From contig ARYC01002007.1 in assembly GCA_000711775.1 (NCBI GenBank), forward strand, positions 19,060-83,059: a stretch of DNA of 64,000 bases. The letters run 5' to 3'. This document shows positions 34,851-44,139 of the stretch, in pieces. Each line of letters starts with the position of its first letter. Position 1 is the first letter of the stretch. The stretch is from Oxytricha trifallax. Taxonomy: Eukaryota > Ciliophora > Spirotrichea > Sporadotrichida > Oxytrichidae. A model generated the notes under the pieces. It worked only from the letters and a program-made list of their open reading frames with translations. It was not told where the DNA came from and did no database searches. The position numbers and the translations under genes were made by a program.

Positions 34851-36700
34851 TCATGCTAATGGAGCTATGGATTTACATTTTTGTTTATTACAATTACTAT
34901 TGCTATTATTATTAATAAATTTGTATTTAAATTTCAACTTATTTAAAAAAAATCTTGAATACTTGGCAAAATTTGAAAGATAGGTAGGTTTCCCTGCTAA
35001 CTCTAACACAAAATGACTAGCTTTAAAAATTGCCAAAACTCCGCAGTCTTCTGGGTCTTTCACTTGGTTTGTCTCAGGTTTGAAGGCAATCCTTTCTACA
35101 TTAAATACCTTCCCCATTATATCAATTATCATAGAGCTAATTTAGTTTTTTATCTTTAGATTAAAGCCATAATTCCAAGTCCTTTTCAAGTGCCATAATT
35201 CTCCATGTTTCCTGACTCTCCCGTAATTCTGATGATTATAAAATTTCAGCACCCTCTCAAGCTACTTTGGCGGCTTATGGGTACTACAATACTCCTCCTT
35301 TCTTGTTCATCTCTCCAGAATATGCTGTTTTGCAGTTTCCAGTTAGTTGAGCATATTCTTTTCTCCATCTGAACGATACCTCTGTCATACAGGACCATTG
35401 GTGGTAGTATCATGTGAGGTTTTTGATTCGCTAACCTGTGTTTCTTCCACTTGGCGTAAGCATACCAATTAGGTGTTTTTTTGAATATGCCTGCCTCGGA
35501 TTAAGTCCTCATGTTTCCAAGACTCATTGATCTCTCTCCAATGGTCTTCTTGCTTTTATAACCACAAGTCTCATTTCCTCATACCTCTTTTCCTTGCTTC
35601 CTCTCTGTCATTAAATATCTTTACCAGAGCTTTCTCAATCTTGTTTCGTGTACTTGGGCAGCAGATTATCATCATCATTCTTGTGATTTATGGAGCCCAC
35701 CTCTTCTTGGTGTGAATGATTTTGTCAAATCCTTGACATGCTACTTCTGGTAAGTCTATCATGTTTTTAAGCTTCATTTGGTCTGGCTGACTGCACTCTG
35801 ATCAATCCTCATGAATTTCAAATCTCTACCTCTCTGCTATCGTTTTGTTCATATCTTGCTTGAGTTTATCTGTCCAATCCTAAACCTGCTTTTTTACCCC
35901 ACTTGTTTGTTGAGCGGATTTTATTGATGTTTGCTCTATCTCAACTCGAGAACTTCTTAGTCCTTGCTTTCGTACCTATGCTCATATCTGATCTCCTTTA
36001 CCTTTTTCCAGAATTCAACCTTCTCATCAATGTTGCTAGCTCTGAAGTTCCCCTTCTTGATGCTATAGCTTTAGTAGTGCTTGTTATGGTGTTGGTAGTT
36101 TCTCTGTTTTTGCTCTTCCATTTTGTTAATCTCTTCTTTTAAATAGATTATTAGATTTTATTTTTTTAATTCGATTTAATCTTTAATTTTAATTATAAAT
36201 CTCTTTACATTTTGCTATTTATTCCTCAAAGATAATTAGATCACATTCTTGAATGTTTAAATCTTTCATTCATTAATTTATGTATCTATTTCTGATTTGA
36301 TCTAATTTTTTTTCAAGTATGTTACTTTGAAGAGTTTTTTATCCTTTAAAAGGAACCATTAGTTTCAAGACCTCAAATTCTCTCGTCTAGCCAGACCATA
36401 TTTGCTATGATCTCTATTTGTACTTTGAACTTTAGGTCTATTTATTTGTGTTGCCTTAAGATTTAGTTGAATCTCGTTGGGTCCTATGCATCGTTCATTA
36501 AATGACAACTTCTCATGTCGCCGAGTTTACAAAAGCTTTGTGAATCTACAGTAATGACACATCCCTTAACTCGCAACAGTCCTACCTTAGCTGAAAGCCA
36601 TCGTTGTGTCCATTACATTCTTGGTAAGATATAGTTTCTTTACTTCTAAACTTCATGTTTCTTCTCTTAGATTTAATTTTTGACTGCTTTGGGTTTTACG
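34851..36700 (-). pseudogene. LINE B ORF2 C-terminal part with Ulp1/C48-like domain
   Basis: In order: CHLMNDAQDPTRFNQILRQH, a Lys/Arg-rich linker (TRNKIEKALVKIFNDREEAR), KTPNWYAYAKWKKHRLANQK, NWKLQNSIFW, then GELWHLKRTWNYGFNLKIKN, and in one frame MIIDIMGKVFNVERIAFKPE, ETNQVKDPEDCGVLAIFKAS, FVLELAGKPTYLSNF, ending at TGA 34851–34853. The Cys codon is at 35043–35045. TN-x7-CG plus a following hydrophobic helix recalls the active-site Cys region of Ulp1/C48 peptidases. LINE A has the same block, so the domain belongs to the element. The His/Asp half of a peptidase was not recognised. Several frame changes are needed upstream, so the copy is dead. Confidence 0.55.
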
Positions 36701-36969
36701 AATTAGTCTAAATTATACTTTACTTATTTCATGCTCTTCAGAACTAATTGTTCTATTATTTCTTTGGTTCCACTTCCTTTTAGTTGAGAAACATTTCGAA
36801 GTATATTATTCGGAATATCTCTTGGAGTCTTAAAATCTATTCAGTTAAGTTTTTAATTTATCTATTTCCTCCAGTTTATGTACTTAGTTACTAGAGGTGT
36901 ATATTTGTATAAAAGGAGTGATCTAATCTGAGCAACCTAAATTTTTATGCATAATTAATTAAAGTCTTG

Positions 36970-37615
36970 CTTGTATTATTATAAGAATAAAAACTTCTTC
37001 GATTGCTAGAATCAAACTTTTTACTTGGATCCTTTTCTTTATTCAACCTGTAATCATTAGATAAGCCTATATCTCTTTTACAATTCTGTTATTCATTATT
37101 CACTCCTGAGTCATTCATTTATAATTAAACTTGTTCAACAATAAATATGGGGTTATTTCTTAAGTTTTATTTTTGTAAAAATGGCAGAGTTATATTGCTA
37201 CTGGTCGACTTGTGCTATTAAATTGAGTAACCAAAGTTTGTTGATATTTATACTGCAATTAGTTTCCTTTGTTTGGACTCTTCCATGGCATGTACCCACC
37301 CTCACTTATGTTGAAGAATTGTAATAGTGCAAAAGATACTTTATTTCTGCTTAATTACCCTTACAAAGTTATTCTTTACATTTATAAACAAAAGTTAATA
37401 AAGAAAATTCAATGATTTGTATAACCTACAGCAATTTGTTGGTGTAGGATGGTAGTGTATTTGTTTGTGTAGGTTAATTTGCTTTATAATTGGTATAAGA
37501 ATCTTCTGATGATTCCTAAAAATGCTGTAGTATATTTAATTTGCCAATATTTAAGTGTAATTCTTATTAAACATATATTTATTTCTTGATAAGTTTTAAA
37601 TTAAAATTTAATTAA
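36970..37615. other. AT-rich spacer
   Basis: Nothing supportable between the truncated end of LINE B and element G2. Confidence 0.5.
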
Positions 37616-37632
37616 AAATTTAGAACTACGCG

Positions 37633-38310
37633 ATGACTAAAGTCGCTCCCCACAACCCTTACTGGGACGTGGCCTCCGTCGAGAAACTTTTTCACTTGTT
37701 GAAGTCTATTCAACTATTAAGCATCCTCAGGGATATACATGTGATTTCTCTCGACGCTCACCTGGGATCTTCAAGGACTTAATTATCAAGTCTCTTGTTG
37801 CTTGCTAGAACCATCTTAAATTCAGGTATCATATTAAAAAACAAGAAGGAAGTTTTCACTTACTACAAAGTCCAAGACTTAGCACAAATGCTCTTACACT
37901 GCAAAAACGACAGAACTCAAGTCTACAGAATTGGCGCTTAGATCACATAATTCTTCTCAAAGATCAAGCTATCCTTCTTCCTAGTTCCACTATAGTCAAA
38001 CCCAACTCATCAGATCACTGACTCATTGATCTAACTCGATGAACTGCCCGACACAGAAGAATTTCATGAAGACTCAAATCAACCTGTCGAACCAATAGTT
38101 TGCTTAATAAAATCTGGAGACATTACCTTCTCCCAGTTTGTTCAAATCGAGAAAAACTACCAGAAAGAAATACTTGGTTAACAGTACTAGTCCCTAGACT
38201 CAATTCCTAACCTAAGGAGTCAATCCCTATACAGTAACCCTCAGAAGGACAAGTGTCCCTATTAAGTAACCCTACTTAAGGTCAACTCCCTAATTAGTAA
38301 CCTCCTCTGA
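37633..38310 (+). CDS. 225-aa protein of element G2, unknown function
   Basis: Open from ATG 37633 to TGA 38308–38310 with several TAA/TAG read as Gln. The N-terminal half is hydrophobic-helical (VEKLFHLLKSIQLLSILRDI, then SSLLLLARTILNSGIILKNK) and holds FTYYKVQDLAQMLLHCKNDR. The centre has FFSKIKLSFFLVPL and an acidic stretch (LDELPDTEEFHEDSNQ). The C-terminus falls within an imperfect ~32-bp tandem repeat (38219–38345), whose length is not a multiple of three, so successive units are read in different frames. There is no recognised domain. The stop lies in a repeat unit and the next frame opens 3 bp later, so the two frames may have been one gene joined by a shift. Confidence 0.6.
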
Positions 38311-38345
38311 AGGTCAATCACATATTTAGTAACCTGGTCTTTGAC
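38219..38345 (+). repeat. Imperfect ~32-bp tandem repeat in element G2
   Basis: Units beginning GTCAA/GACAA at 38219, 38248, 38281 and 38313 share the pattern GTCAA-x-TCCCTA-x-TAGTAACC-x-CTGAAG (spacings 29, 33 and 32 bp). Copy-number change here would move the downstream reading frame. Confidence 0.6.
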
Positions 38346-39155
38346 CTTAACTCTTCGAAATATGTTCAGATATTTCACAAGACTCTACTTAAACCCTAAA
38401 GCAATCTTTCATCTCATACTCACTCAAAAATATTGACAAGACAATAGATTAGACACTAGACTAAGCTCTGCTTTATACTAAATGAGATGAGACACCAAAG
38501 AAAGTTGCACAAGAGAATTGACTATACCTCCCTAGACTACAACACCCTTAACGGCGATTCAATATTTGACTTGGGTTACCACATAGTAAGGTCTCTAACC
38601 AGATTCTTCGAAGATTCTGATTAGGCAGAATAATATAGTAATAACTAAACCGAAGAAACAAAAGAGCTCTCTGAAGAGATCCTAATAAACTCACCAAGAA
38701 GCAAAAAGGATATTCCAACAATACTTGCTATGGAAAGATATATTAAGAAAAAGTTAAGCCTAAGATAACCAAACAAAGAAAAAGATTAAGCAAACATGGA
38801 ATAAACTAGCTTTTCAACAACTGCTCAGTGCCTAGTAACAATAATAAACTAGGTAAAATACCCATTAAGCTTAAAGCAAAGAACTTTGTATAAATGTCTG
38901 GTCACCCAGCAGCGTCTGGAAGCCTTACTCCGATCAGCATGGCACCTCAAAAAGGAAAGAAGCAGAGAACGAGCGAGAGAATCCCAAAGTGACAGCTCCA
39001 CTAGAATCAGGATGGTCAATAATCACCAGAGTTACTTCACAAAGTCGGTTAATAGTTATAAGCAGCCAATTTTGGGTCCATAATCTCAATTTGTCAAAAG
39101 GGCTTGTCCCTTAACATTAATTTATCACCCGTAGAGCTTCGAGCTCTACGGGTGA
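38313..39155 (+). CDS. Second long frame of element G2, basic C-terminus
   Basis: Open for about 280 codons to TGA 39153–39155 with TAA/TAG as Gln. It has no obvious ATG at its start and follows the tandem repeat, so it is probably the continuation of the 37633 gene after a frame change. Contents: RKLHKRIDYTSLDYNTLNGD, an acidic Gln/Glu stretch, DIPTILAMERYIKKKLSLRQ, and a strongly Arg/Ser-rich C-terminal part (KKERSRERARESQSDSSTRI). The last codons overlap the GGGCTTGTCCC 3' signature and the hairpin, so the true stop may be earlier or this end may be non-coding. No domain is recognised; a basic, nucleic-acid-binding end is shared in character with the G1 protein. Confidence 0.5.
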
Positions 39156-39159
39156 TAAA
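39121..39159 (+). repeat. Perfect 18-bp hairpin at the 3' end of element G2
   Basis: TTTATCACCCGTAGAGCT pairs exactly with AGCTCTACGGGTGATAAA around a 3-nt TCG loop. It stands directly before the (ATT)n tail. Stem-loops just upstream of simple-repeat tails are recognised by reverse transcriptase in some LINE/SINE families; that role here is an inference. A transcription or RNA-processing terminator is an alternative. Confidence 0.8.
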
Positions 39160-39178
39160 TTATTATTATTATTATTTC
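39159..39178 (+). repeat. (ATT)n tail of element G2
   Basis: About five ATT triplets follow the hairpin, matching the tail of G1 at 15727–15755. Confidence 0.7.
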
Positions 39179-39179
39179 T

Positions 39180-39605
39180 TGATTTCCCTTACATATTTGG
39201 TTACCCATAACTTTTCTCTATCTAAATATAAAACTTTTGTATTCAAATTCAATAAGAAATATTATAAGTACGAAAAGCATTGATGTAGTTTATTTATTGT
39301 TATACATTTAAAAATTGTGATTAATCAAGTTAGGTATTCAAAATACAAATCAAATTTCCAACATTCTTTAATATTTTATCAACGAGGCTACTGAAATTTG
39401 ATGCCTAAGTTTAATTAATAAAGCTTGAATTCATTATACAACTAAAATAAAAAAACTTAGAAAGTTATGATATTTTTCCAGTAAAGTATTGTTTGAATTA
39501 ATATTTATAACTGAAATGATATGTTAGTCATGATTAATTAGCAAATGTTAAGATATAAATCAGCCATTATAATCAATTAATCAATGCATCATCGAGTTTA
39601 TTTAA
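39180..39605. other. AT-rich spacer
   Basis: No supportable feature. Confidence 0.5.
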
Positions 39606-39609
39606 AGTA

Positions 39610-39860
39610 AAGAATTCATTAATCAGACTTTATCTTCATCTTCTCTTCAATGCATTTTATTGGGGAGTTGTCTGCCTCCAAAGTCATCATCCTTGTTGTA
39701 GCAATAATCTCTTGTTTATTAGCCAGTTTAATTACACTTAAAGCATGCACGATCATCACAACTACGGCTTCTGTCTCATTCTTGACTACGTTCATCACCG
39801 TCCCCAGGTTGATCTTGATAAAACACTTGGTAATAATTCTAATATTCAGTTAATTGCTAG
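39610..39860 (-). pseudogene. Degenerate zinc-knuckle fragment 3
   Basis: The minus strand reads an acidic Gln/Asp stretch (YQDQPGDGDERSQE, TGA, DRSRSCDD), then RACFKCNQTGQQTRDYCYNK and DDDFGGRQLPNKMH, TGA. CFKCNQTG is a textbook start of a CCHC knuckle; the His is Gln and the last Cys is displaced by one residue. It ends shortly after, at about 39648. The hydrophobic plus-strand frame at 39650–39853 is the antisense shadow. Same strand and make-up as the fragments at 28320, 28625 and 40500. Confidence 0.5.
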
Positions 39861-39869
39861 AATTAATAT

Positions 39870-40490
39870 TGTAAAATGAATTAAACATTTTTATTACAAA
39901 TAAAGGATATACCAATTAATTTGAATCTTAATAATGATAAACAATCGAGAAAAAATGGCTACCATTTCTCAAAAGTTTAATTTTTTACATAATATAAATA
40001 TATTAAATATACTTTATTTTAATCAATTTAAAAGTTTATTTGCTTTAATTAATACCATTACTTAAGAAAATATACCAATATTATATCATAAAAGTTTCGT
40101 TGTTTACAAATAATTATATACTAAATTATTTAATTATTTACTACTATATTTTATTATTGAACATTTTAAAATTAAAGGTTTAGTTTATTTGCATAATAAT
40201 TTCGTAAATGCTTATTTAACAATTAGTACAAGATTAAACCTTTTAATTAAATTAATTATTGTTTATTTATTAAAAGATAGATATTACTTATAAATTTATT
40301 TAAAATTATTCACTATTACTTTACTCACTTTCGAGTTTCCAATTCTCTAAGTTATGTTTAGAATAATAATATATAAATTAAAATGATAAAAATTTATTAC
40401 CATTATTTAAAACAATTAAACACATTGACTAGACAAAGTAATAAAGTGAATTAAGATTTATTCTCGCTATATTAATTTATGCAGTCACCT
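39870..40490. other. AT-rich spacer
   Basis: No supportable feature. Confidence 0.5.
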
Positions 40491-40499
40491 ATTTTTTGG

Positions 40500-41080
40500 A
40501 AATATTTACCAACTCTCAAGCCATGTGTTCTTCTTCATTGCATTTGAAGAAGGCTTTACTCTCTCCACCAGGTCCATCTTTGCCTCTTCAATGTTCTTGA
40601 GGTCTAGCATCAAGATTGAAGGATTCTCTTGCCAAGATACCAATCTAACTGCACCTGAAGCATTCACCATTACCAGGAGCACTTCTTCCGAAACCTTTTC
40701 CTCTGTTTCTACCTCTCTCATCTAAGTGGTTTAACCTTGCTGGTGAGCATTCTTTATTCCAGTTGTCTTTTATCAAGAGTCTATGGATCCTATCAAGCAG
40801 GAGTATGCTAGCTACCTGGAGTATTGGTTATTCCCCATCCTTAGTTTGAAGGTTCAACTTGCATTGTTTCATGATCATTACAAATATTAAGATGTAATTC
40901 TTTTGACTCCTATTCCAAAGGACTTAAATGTTGAATAGTCTGTGAATTCTTAGTAATCTGAGTGTTTCCCTCGTTGTCATCATTCATGAGTACTGTATGA
41001 TTCAGATTTTCTCCATTCATTACTGATGTCTTTCTACTCATTCCTAACTTGCTTAAACTAAATCTAATGCACAACTTGAT
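40500..41080 (-). pseudogene. Zinc-knuckle RG-rich protein remnant with two knuckles
   Basis: In minus order from an ATG near 41030: a polar Asn/Glu/Thr-rich region (MSRKTSVMNGENLNHTVLMN and on), a Trp-bearing NQGWGITNTPGSQ, then after TGA codons an Arg/Gly patch (RGRNRGKGFGRSAPGNG). Knuckle 1 is ECFRCSQIGILARESFN (about 40625–40675, His to Ile and last Cys to Ser). The next spacer has TGA at 40588–40590. Knuckle 2 is FFKCNEEEHMA, then TGA at 40516–40518, then EL (about 40510–40550; His kept, first Cys lost). Two CCHC knuckles joined by Gly/Arg-rich spacers are clearly visible, but Cys/His losses and TGA codons show decay. The 40506–40721 frame in the other phase is misleading. Confidence 0.6.
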
Positions 41081-41099
41081 CCTTTTGCTCTACTTAAAT

Positions 41100-42120
41100 C
41101 AGTGTTTTTGCTTTTGTTTCTTTTAATTTGTCTAATAATAGTGGGAATATATTCAACGAATGCAGTTAATCAAAATTTATTAGTGAGTATAATATTATGA
41201 AAAAATATTAATAATAGATAATAGAGCCAAAAACAACAATATTATATTAAGTATACTATAATCATGAAAAAGTTGATAGCTTAGTACCAATAAAAGCTCT
41301 TACTGCTTTTATGTAACAAATGCTATTTTAATAATAGATCCAAGTCAACGAAAGTATAAAAAAGTTAATTTGTTTACTTTATTTACAATATAACTTATTT
41401 CTTAAATGAAGGATGTCCACATCTCATTCAGAGAATATCTACTTAACTATCTTTGTGAGCTATGAGGTATGATTAATTATTTACCCATTATTCTTAGAAT
41501 CTTGTTTCTTCTTGATTTAAAATAAAATAAATTCAATATTAAATAAACTTGGCTTAATTAATAAGATGTTAGAGAGGGGATGTTAGTTGATTTGAAATGT
41601 CTGACTTTCAAAAGGAATGAAACTCCACAAGTTAAGAACTTCATTCATAGGGTCTTATTCGTATCTGGTAAGACTAACTGCCTGTTTCAAACAAGGTGGC
41701 AATCTCTCAACAGCTTTTGATTTTAACGATTATAAATAAGTTTGAGTATAAAGAATACCCCAAATGACACAAAATTCTTTTAATTTGATAAAATTTTGAT
41801 AATATGGATCTTAAATGAAAATAATTGAGTCATTATCTCTTAGGGAGTGACTTAATAATTATCTTTATATTATAATATCGAGGTTCTAATCCTAAAGTCT
41901 CTCACTGTTGATCAAAATGTTTAATGACATACACTTTATTCTCTTCACTCTGTAACTTGGATAATTACTGACAATTAAGTTAAAAAATATACAAACCAAG
42001 CGAGTACATTATCTTAGCCTAATATATATTTTAATAATTTTAACAATATTTTATAAAAGATTGTGAAAATTAGGATGAATAAAATTTGTAAATTTAATGT
42101 ATTATGTCATTTACTATGCA
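41100..42120. other. AT-rich spacer
   Basis: No supportable gene between the zinc-knuckle remnant and the EF-hand fragment. Confidence 0.5.
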
Positions 42121-42126
42121 AAATAA

Positions 42127-43020
42127 TCAGCTGGATAATCTCTTCATCATTCGTGATAATTCTTCGAATGACATCTCACTGCCTCCCAAAAATAAACCTG
42201 CTTAATAATGTCATGCCAAAAATTTATTTTATTTCCTCAGATGAGATGAAGGCACTGCCATCCTTGTCGAGCATTCTGAATGCCTGTTGTAGTATCTCGT
42301 TTCTGTGGAGAATCGTCTCATTCATAGAGACAACGAGGAGCCAGAGTAGTCAATGAATCCACTGCCTTTAATATCTACATAAGCAAACATCTTTTCGATA
42401 TCAGTCTTCTCCATGTACTTTCCGAACCACATATCTTGAACCAACATTATTGCATCAAGTAAAAGAATACTGTCTCCATTCTAACCCTGGTTGATGAGCA
42501 TGGGCTCGTATATTTCATTTTGCCATTAAGTAAATATTTGATTCTGAAACCCTGGCGTCTTGTGTTGATTATTCTTGGCAGCAAGTCTAGGCATTAGCTT
42601 TTTGGCATTCTTGACTTCCAGTATTGCAGTCGAAGTAAGGGTCGAGGAGCCAAGATAATCAAGAATCACTGTTTACTAAAAGGCTAAGAGTTTTCCAAAG
42701 TGATGGTTTACACAAATAGTGCCGATGGTTTTGGAAATGGAGTGAAGATCATAAGAGTTAAACCTGCCAATCTCTTTAGTTTGGAGCCCTTTTCCACTCT
42801 AGACTGAGCGCCTTTCTCTATATTGTAGTCTATCATTCCTTGCGGATTCTTCTTCAAATACTATACGACTTTACTGACGACGCAAAGCTGTTGCCAAAAT
42901 AGAGGCAGGAACTTCTCTTTCAGTTCTTTTGCATATATCAACAGTCTTTGTGCAAATGGCGTTGCCACATCATGCTCTTCTATCTCAAAATGCAAGAAAG
43001 GGGTCTTAAAATACGCCAAC
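42127..43020 (-). pseudogene. EF-hand protein fragment (C-terminus resembling a calcium-dependent protein kinase)
   Basis: Minus strand, ciliate code. The last part shows paired EF-hands: TDIEKMFAYVDIKGSGFIDY, then after a one-base shift SMNETILHRNEILQQAFRML with DKDGSAFISSEEIKQIFG, then GGSEMSFEELSRMMKRLSS and TGA at 42127–42129. This order and spacing match EF-hands 2–4 of a CDPK calmodulin-like domain. About 15–20 residues at the start of the last EF-hand are missing and replaced by AT-rich DNA (about 42180–42215). Upstream runs a continuous segment (ISKTIGTICVNHHFGKLLAF to MLVQDMWFGKYMEKTD) and, in another frame, RLLIYAKELKEKFLPLFWQQ, which I do not recognise; no kinase core motifs were found. 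Confidence 0.6.
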
Positions 43021-43261
43021 TCTAATGTTCCAACAGCTCATAGAATTATTTGGTCTTGCTAGAGATGGTCGCTTGATTGTTGAACGATACGAAGCCACTG
43101 ATTTGCTCTGGTTGCCTTGGGGTTTAGTTGAATGTAATGGATTGACAATCAAGGGAGAATACTACTATGTGATAACTTTTTTTCCATTCTTACACTGTTG
43201 CATGATGAATACCCTTCTGTCCTACCATCATATTCAGTCGAAGCACTGGGCTGCCCAATGA
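42950..43261 (+). pseudogene. Coding-like fragment with GLARD...YEATD motif
   Basis: Plus strand, open from about 42955 (ATG reading MALPHHALLSQNARKG) through an ATG at 43025 to TGA 43259–43261. The core FQQLIELFGLARDGRLIVER and YEATDLLWLPWGLVECNG is protein-like, and its GLARD-x9-Y-x-ATD-x-L-x-LP pattern also occurs on the minus strand near 19490. It faces the EF-hand fragment and overlaps its upstream end, where both strands are open. Function unknown. Confidence 0.35.
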
Positions 43262-43269
43262 ACACACAT

Positions 43270-43875
43270 GCTCTCTCTACAAAAGAGATGTATAAGCTAA
43301 GACTTTTTAGTCACCATATATTGCAGTGAGGCTAAATGCTATGATTCAATATCGTTTGTTGATATGACGAGGTTAATTAGTTTTTGTTTAATTAAAAGTA
43401 TCAATTTTCACTGTAAATTGTTTTAGTTAGTTGTAACTTAATCAAATTATAATTAATATTTATCAACAATTGTGCTATTTATTGAATTAATAAAGATTGA
43501 ATTCTACCTTTTGTCACATTTTTCAATTCATTCAATGGGGTTTACTACGAAATAATCATTAGTTATATTATTTTCGGATTTTTCTGATTAAATTTTACTA
43601 AATATACTTTAAAATGTATCTATCAACTCAATATACATTATTTTCTCATCTTGATCTGTAAAGATAAATCATTTAAATATATTTATTTAATCAAAGTTAA
43701 ACTTACAAACTCTTCTCAATAATTATTAAGTCATTTTATTGAAGTTTACTTTCTGTTATTAAATCTTCAGTTTTAGTTGTGGTTAAGACTCTCATTCTTA
43801 GGTACAATAATGATATTAAATTCTAATAAAATATAATAATTTATCATTAAGTTGAATAACAATCTTAATTTAACA
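43270..43875. other. AT-rich spacer
   Basis: No supportable feature. Confidence 0.5.
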
Positions 43876-43879
43876 TTTA

Positions 43880-44135
43880 TTTAGCAATATCAGTCTAATT
43901 TGGGTCACAATCACCATCCACCTTAACTGCTAATGTTATTGTTATAGTTGTTGTCAATGATGCTCCATTGATTATTTGACTGAGAGTTATTATCATCACC
44001 GACAGGTTTACTCTAGTTGTCACTTTTACCTGTTGACTGCTCGTTGTCTCTATCATTGTTATCCCAATCTCTTCCATCACCGTTGTTGTCAGATTTCCAG
44101 GCACTCTAGTCATTGTTATCGTTATTGCATCTGCT
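43880..44135 (-). pseudogene. Asn/Asp-rich fragment with regularly placed Trp
   Basis: The minus strand, in the frame giving NDNNDQSAWKSDNNGDGRDW, continues through DNNDRDNEQSTGKSDNQSKP and SQSNNQWSIIDNNYNNNISS to QGGW and TGA. Trp residues stand in an Asn/Asp/Ser/Gly-rich, disordered context, which resembles Trp-type Argonaute-hook regions; it could also be plain low complexity. The alternative frame at 43895–44113 is Thr/Val/Ile-rich and probably not coding. Same strand as the zinc-knuckle fragments. Confidence 0.4.
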
Positions 44136-44139
44136 CAAA

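Larger units (their letters stand above)
34194..36960 (-). mobile_element. LINE B: 5'-truncated relative of LINE A
   Basis: Homologous to the 3' half of LINE A in the same order and strand: the post-RT segment near 36880–36960 (nucleotide similarity to 10840–10900), the CHLMNDAQDPTRFNQILRQH block, the NWKLQNSIFW block, the Ulp1-like DPEDCGV block and the DWINMYRYYLMFNLEV block. The reverse transcriptase and endonuclease are absent, as expected from 5' truncation during target-primed reverse transcription. Protein-level identity to LINE A looks moderate, so A and B are different subfamilies rather than recent copies. An AT-rich insertion of roughly 150 bp (about 34690–34850) separates the last two blocks, which are adjacent in A. 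Confidence 0.75.
37620..39180 (+). mobile_element. Element G2: orphan-ORF element with hairpin and (ATT)n tail
   Basis: A GC-richer block like G1, about 1.55 kb, with an abrupt start near 37620. It carries two long plus-strand frames (37633–38310 and 38313–39155) and the same 3' signature as G1: AAAAGGGCTTGTCCCTTA at about 39098–39115, here followed by a perfect 18-bp hairpin (39121–39159) and an (ATT)n tail. The proteins of G1 and G2 do not align by eye, so only the 3' end is shared. No target-site duplication was identified. Confidence 0.58.

Noticed and set aside
37620..39180. Helitron interpretation of G2 from its 3' hairpin
   Set aside because: No TC 5' end or CTRR 3' end, and no Rep/helicase motifs; the (ATT)n tail and shared 3' motif fit a retroelement passenger better.
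39650..39853. Hydrophobic plus-strand frame that looks like a membrane protein
   Set aside because: Antisense of the zinc-knuckle fragment (CFKCNQTG) on the minus strand.
41820..41915. Possible tRNA around GAGGTTCTAATCC
   Set aside because: B-box core is imperfect and no cloverleaf could be drawn.
42063..42356. Plus-strand frame of 97 codons
   Set aside because: Antisense of the EF-hand segment, whose DKDGSAFISSEE motif is decisive for the minus strand.
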